A DNA stretch of 64,000 nt from Yokenella regensburgei ATCC 49455 (GTDB lineage: Bacteria > Pseudomonadota > Gammaproteobacteria > Enterobacterales > Enterobacteriaceae). The notes beneath the pieces were generated by a model, which had not been told where the DNA came from, searched no databases, and saw only the letters and a program-made list of their open reading frames with translations. Shown here piece by piece: positions 62,316 through 64,000 of the stretch. Made by a program: the position numbers and the translations under genes. Position 1 is the first letter of the stretch; each line of letters begins with the position of its first letter. The stretch covers positions 160,869 to 224,868 of the forward strand of contig NZ_JMPS01000064.1 of assembly GCF_000735455.1 (NCBI RefSeq), in the 5' to 3' direction.

Positions 62316-64000
62316 ATGAGCGATATTATTTATTTAACCCTGCGCGGCGCGCAGCAGGGAACTATTTCTGCCGGTTGTGGTAGCGCAGAGTCCGTCGGCA
62401 ATCGCTATCAGCAAAGCCACCCGGATGAGATCTTTGTCTTCAGCCTGCAACAGGAGCAGCGGCACGGTGCGCAGGGGAAGCTCACCTTCTGCAAAACCCT
62501 CGATAAAAGCTCGCCGCTGTTGGCTCAGTCGATCAACAATAACGAAAGCCTGAGCCTGAATTTTGATTGCTATCGAATTAACCGCAGCGGCCGCTGGGAA
62601 AAATATTATCGTATTGAGCTGAGTGATGCTTCAATTCAACATATTGGTAGTTATATTCGAGAGAATAATATTGAATATGAATATATCACTGTGGTTTATA
62701 AATATTATCGCTGCCAGCACCTGACCGGCGGTACGGAACATTCGACGCTGGTAACGCCGGTGAATTATAAACCGCCAGCGCCTGTACAAAAGGCGCTTCC
62801 GGAGAAAAGAAAAATCACGCTGACGCTAGGCCTCTTTTTTGATGGTACCGGTAATAACGCGGTGAATACCCGCAACATGCTGGCGGCGGCGACGGCAAGC
62901 CATTTTGCAATTGATGACCCTGACGCAATCAGCATTCTTGAGCGCAATGCGAAGCTGCAGTTCGGCCTGACCGGCAGCGATGCCACCAGCTACAAAGGCT
63001 ACTACACGAATATTCACTGGCTGCATGAGTTGTATACTCAGGTGTTTTCTCAGGACGAAAATAAAGCACAACAGAAGGTGTATATCGAGGGCATTGGTAC
63101 CCGGGCTGGGGAGGCGGACAGTCAGATAGGGATGGGGCTGGGGATTTCCGATACCGGAGTGATTGCCAAAACCGATGATGCGGTGAAAAAAATTCCCCAA
63201 GCCATCAAAGCAGCATTAGAACTGTTGCCGCAGGGAAGTGAAATTGAAGCCCTGCAGTTCGATATCTTCGGCTTCAGCCGCGGAGCCGCCGCTGCCCGTC
63301 ACTTTGCCAACCGTGTGCAGGAGGAAGACGGTGCCATCATTGCCGCCATTCGTCATGGGATGGGACAAACTCTCTACCACGGCGCTCCGGCGGGGAAAAC
63401 GCGCTTTATCGGCCTGTTTGATACCGTCGCCGCTATCGGTACTCCAGCGAACGGGCTTAACCCGCACAGCGCCGACACCGGCGAGGTCAATATCCGCCTG
63501 CGTCCCGGAGCGGCGAAGGCGGTGTTTCACATCACCGCCGGGCACGAGTGCCGGTTCAACTTTGCCTCCAACAGCGTGCGCCCGGCGTGGCCGGAGCTGA
63601 TGCTCCCCGGTGCCCATTCGGATATCGGCGGCGGCTATCTGCCGCAGGAGCGGGAGAACCTGTTTCTGACCCGCCCGGAGGTGGAGACGGTGCCCCTCGG
63701 CGAGCCCGGCGAGCAGACCCGGGCGTATCGGCGGGCGATGGCGCAACTGCGTTCGCTGGAAGCATCGCCCGCTATCGCGCCCATTATCCGCAACAACGAG
63801 ATAACCCCGGAGGTGTGGGTGGACGCGCACGGTGCGCCGGACAGCCACGGGCAGCGCCAGCAGCGCAGCTATGCTGCCCTCACGCTGCGTCAGAGGGTGG
63901 TGCGTAACGACTGGGCGAAGGTCACCCTGCGGGTGATGCTCGAGGCGGCGAAGGCTTCCGGCGTGGCGTTCAACGATATCAGCTCCAGCAATCTTGGGCT
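62316..64000 (+). CDS. T6SS Hcp protein fused to a DUF2235/Tle1-type lipase (partial, 3' end outside window)
   Basis: The frame is open from the ATG at 62316 to the end of the window (561 codons seen) with no stop. Residues about 1-146 are an Hcp tube protein: MSDIIYLTLRGAQQGTISAG, GNRYQQSHPDEIFVF, DKSSPLLAQSINNNESL and RINRSGRWEKYYRIELSDAS. A short linker rich in Pro and Lys follows (PVNYKPPAPVQKALPEKRK). From about residue 167 a DUF2235 domain begins with GLFFDGTGNN. It has the lipase nucleophile in GFSRGA (Ser321), LFDTVAAIG (Asp369) and GAHSDIGGGY (His434, Asp436), as in Tle1 phospholipases. The protein would be built into a T6SS tube and kill target cells by hydrolysing membrane phospholipids. 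The Hcp part is AT-rich and the lipase part very GC-rich. No T6SS structural gene is in the window, so a secretion system elsewhere is required. Confidence 0.85.
   Translation, partial: MSDIIYLTLRGAQQGTISAGCGSAESVGNRYQQSHPDEIFVFSLQQEQRHGAQGKLTFCKTLDKSSPLLAQSINNNESLSLNFDCYRINRSGRWEKYYRIELSDASIQHIGSYIRENNIEYEYITVVYKYYRCQHLTGGTEHSTLVTPVNYKPPAPVQKALPEKRKITLTLGLFFDGTGNNAVNTRNMLAAATASHFAIDDPDAISILERNAKLQFGLTGSDATSYKGYYTNIHWLHELYTQVFSQDENKAQQKVYIEGIGTRAGEADSQIGMGLGISDTGVIAKTDDAVKKIPQAIKAALELLPQGSEIEALQFDIFGFSRGAAAARHFANRVQEEDGAIIAAIRHGMGQTLYHGAPAGKTRFIGLFDTVAAIGTPANGLNPHSADTGEVNIRLRPGAAKAVFHITAGHECRFNFASNSVRPAWPELMLPGAHSDIGGGYLPQERENLFLTRPEVETVPLGEPGEQTRAYRRAMAQLRSLEASPAIAPIIRNNEITPEVWVDAHGAPDSHGQRQQRSYAALTLRQRVVRNDWAKVTLRVMLEAAKASGVAFNDISSSNLG

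Overview
The window is ordinary chromosomal DNA of an Enterobacteriaceae species, most like Enterobacter or a close relative. Almost every protein is a near-identical match in length and motifs to an Escherichia coli K-12 counterpart. Gene order follows the E. coli segment from mqo-eco through yejM-yejA, mepS, lpxT, fruBKA, cirA, folE, mglBAC, cdd and pbpG to dld-bglX. Identification rests on remembered family sequences and visible motifs; no search was run. Codon use looks uniform and GC-rich, except in a few AT-rich accessory patches (about 24.5-26.3 kb, 32.6-33.0 kb and 62.2-62.8 kb).

Layout. 0-2.3 kb: end of mqo, ecotin, asparaginase II and a proline tRNA. 2.3-8.5 kb: envelope, nucleoid and translation housekeeping (yejM-yejL, yejK, rplY, radD, rsuA). 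8.5-17.6 kb: bcr, yejG, the YejABEF peptide ABC importer and a c-di-GMP phosphodiesterase. 17.7-24.5 kb: mepS, lpxT, yeiR, a divergent mannonate-catabolism pair (yeiQ and uxuA) with UxuR-like and CRP-like sites, efpL and yeiW. 24.7-26.3 kb: a second cyclopropane-fatty-acid synthase with an AraC-type regulator. 26.4-31.7 kb: setB and the Cra-controlled fructose operon fruBKA. 31.7-36.7 kb: nfo, a possible small gene with a striking hairpin over its ribosome binding site, yeiH, yeiE and lysP. 36.7-43.0 kb: Fur-controlled cirA, yeiG, an MFS gene, folE and yeiB. 43.0-48.2 kb: galS and the galactose importer mglBAC with GalS and CRP sites. 48.2-62.1 kb: sanA, cdd, yohKJ, dusC, a methyltransferase, mdtQ, yohD, yohC, pbpG, a GNAT acetyltransferase, dld and bglX.

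The most interesting item is at the right edge. From 62316 to the end of the window runs one open frame whose first ~146 residues are a type VI secretion Hcp tube protein. They are fused through a short proline/lysine linker to a DUF2235 (Tle1-type) lipase domain with GFSRG, LFDT and HSDIGGGY motifs. It has no stop within the window. No other T6SS gene is present here, so this looks like an orphan effector cargo fused to its own carrier. Its immunity gene is expected just beyond the window.

How the genes work together: fructose, galactose and mannonate uptake and catabolism units each sit with recognisable operators. A peptide importer, iron-siderophore receptor, lysine permease and lactate dehydrogenase cover nutrient use. 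MepS, PbpG, LpxT and YejM maintain the cell envelope.
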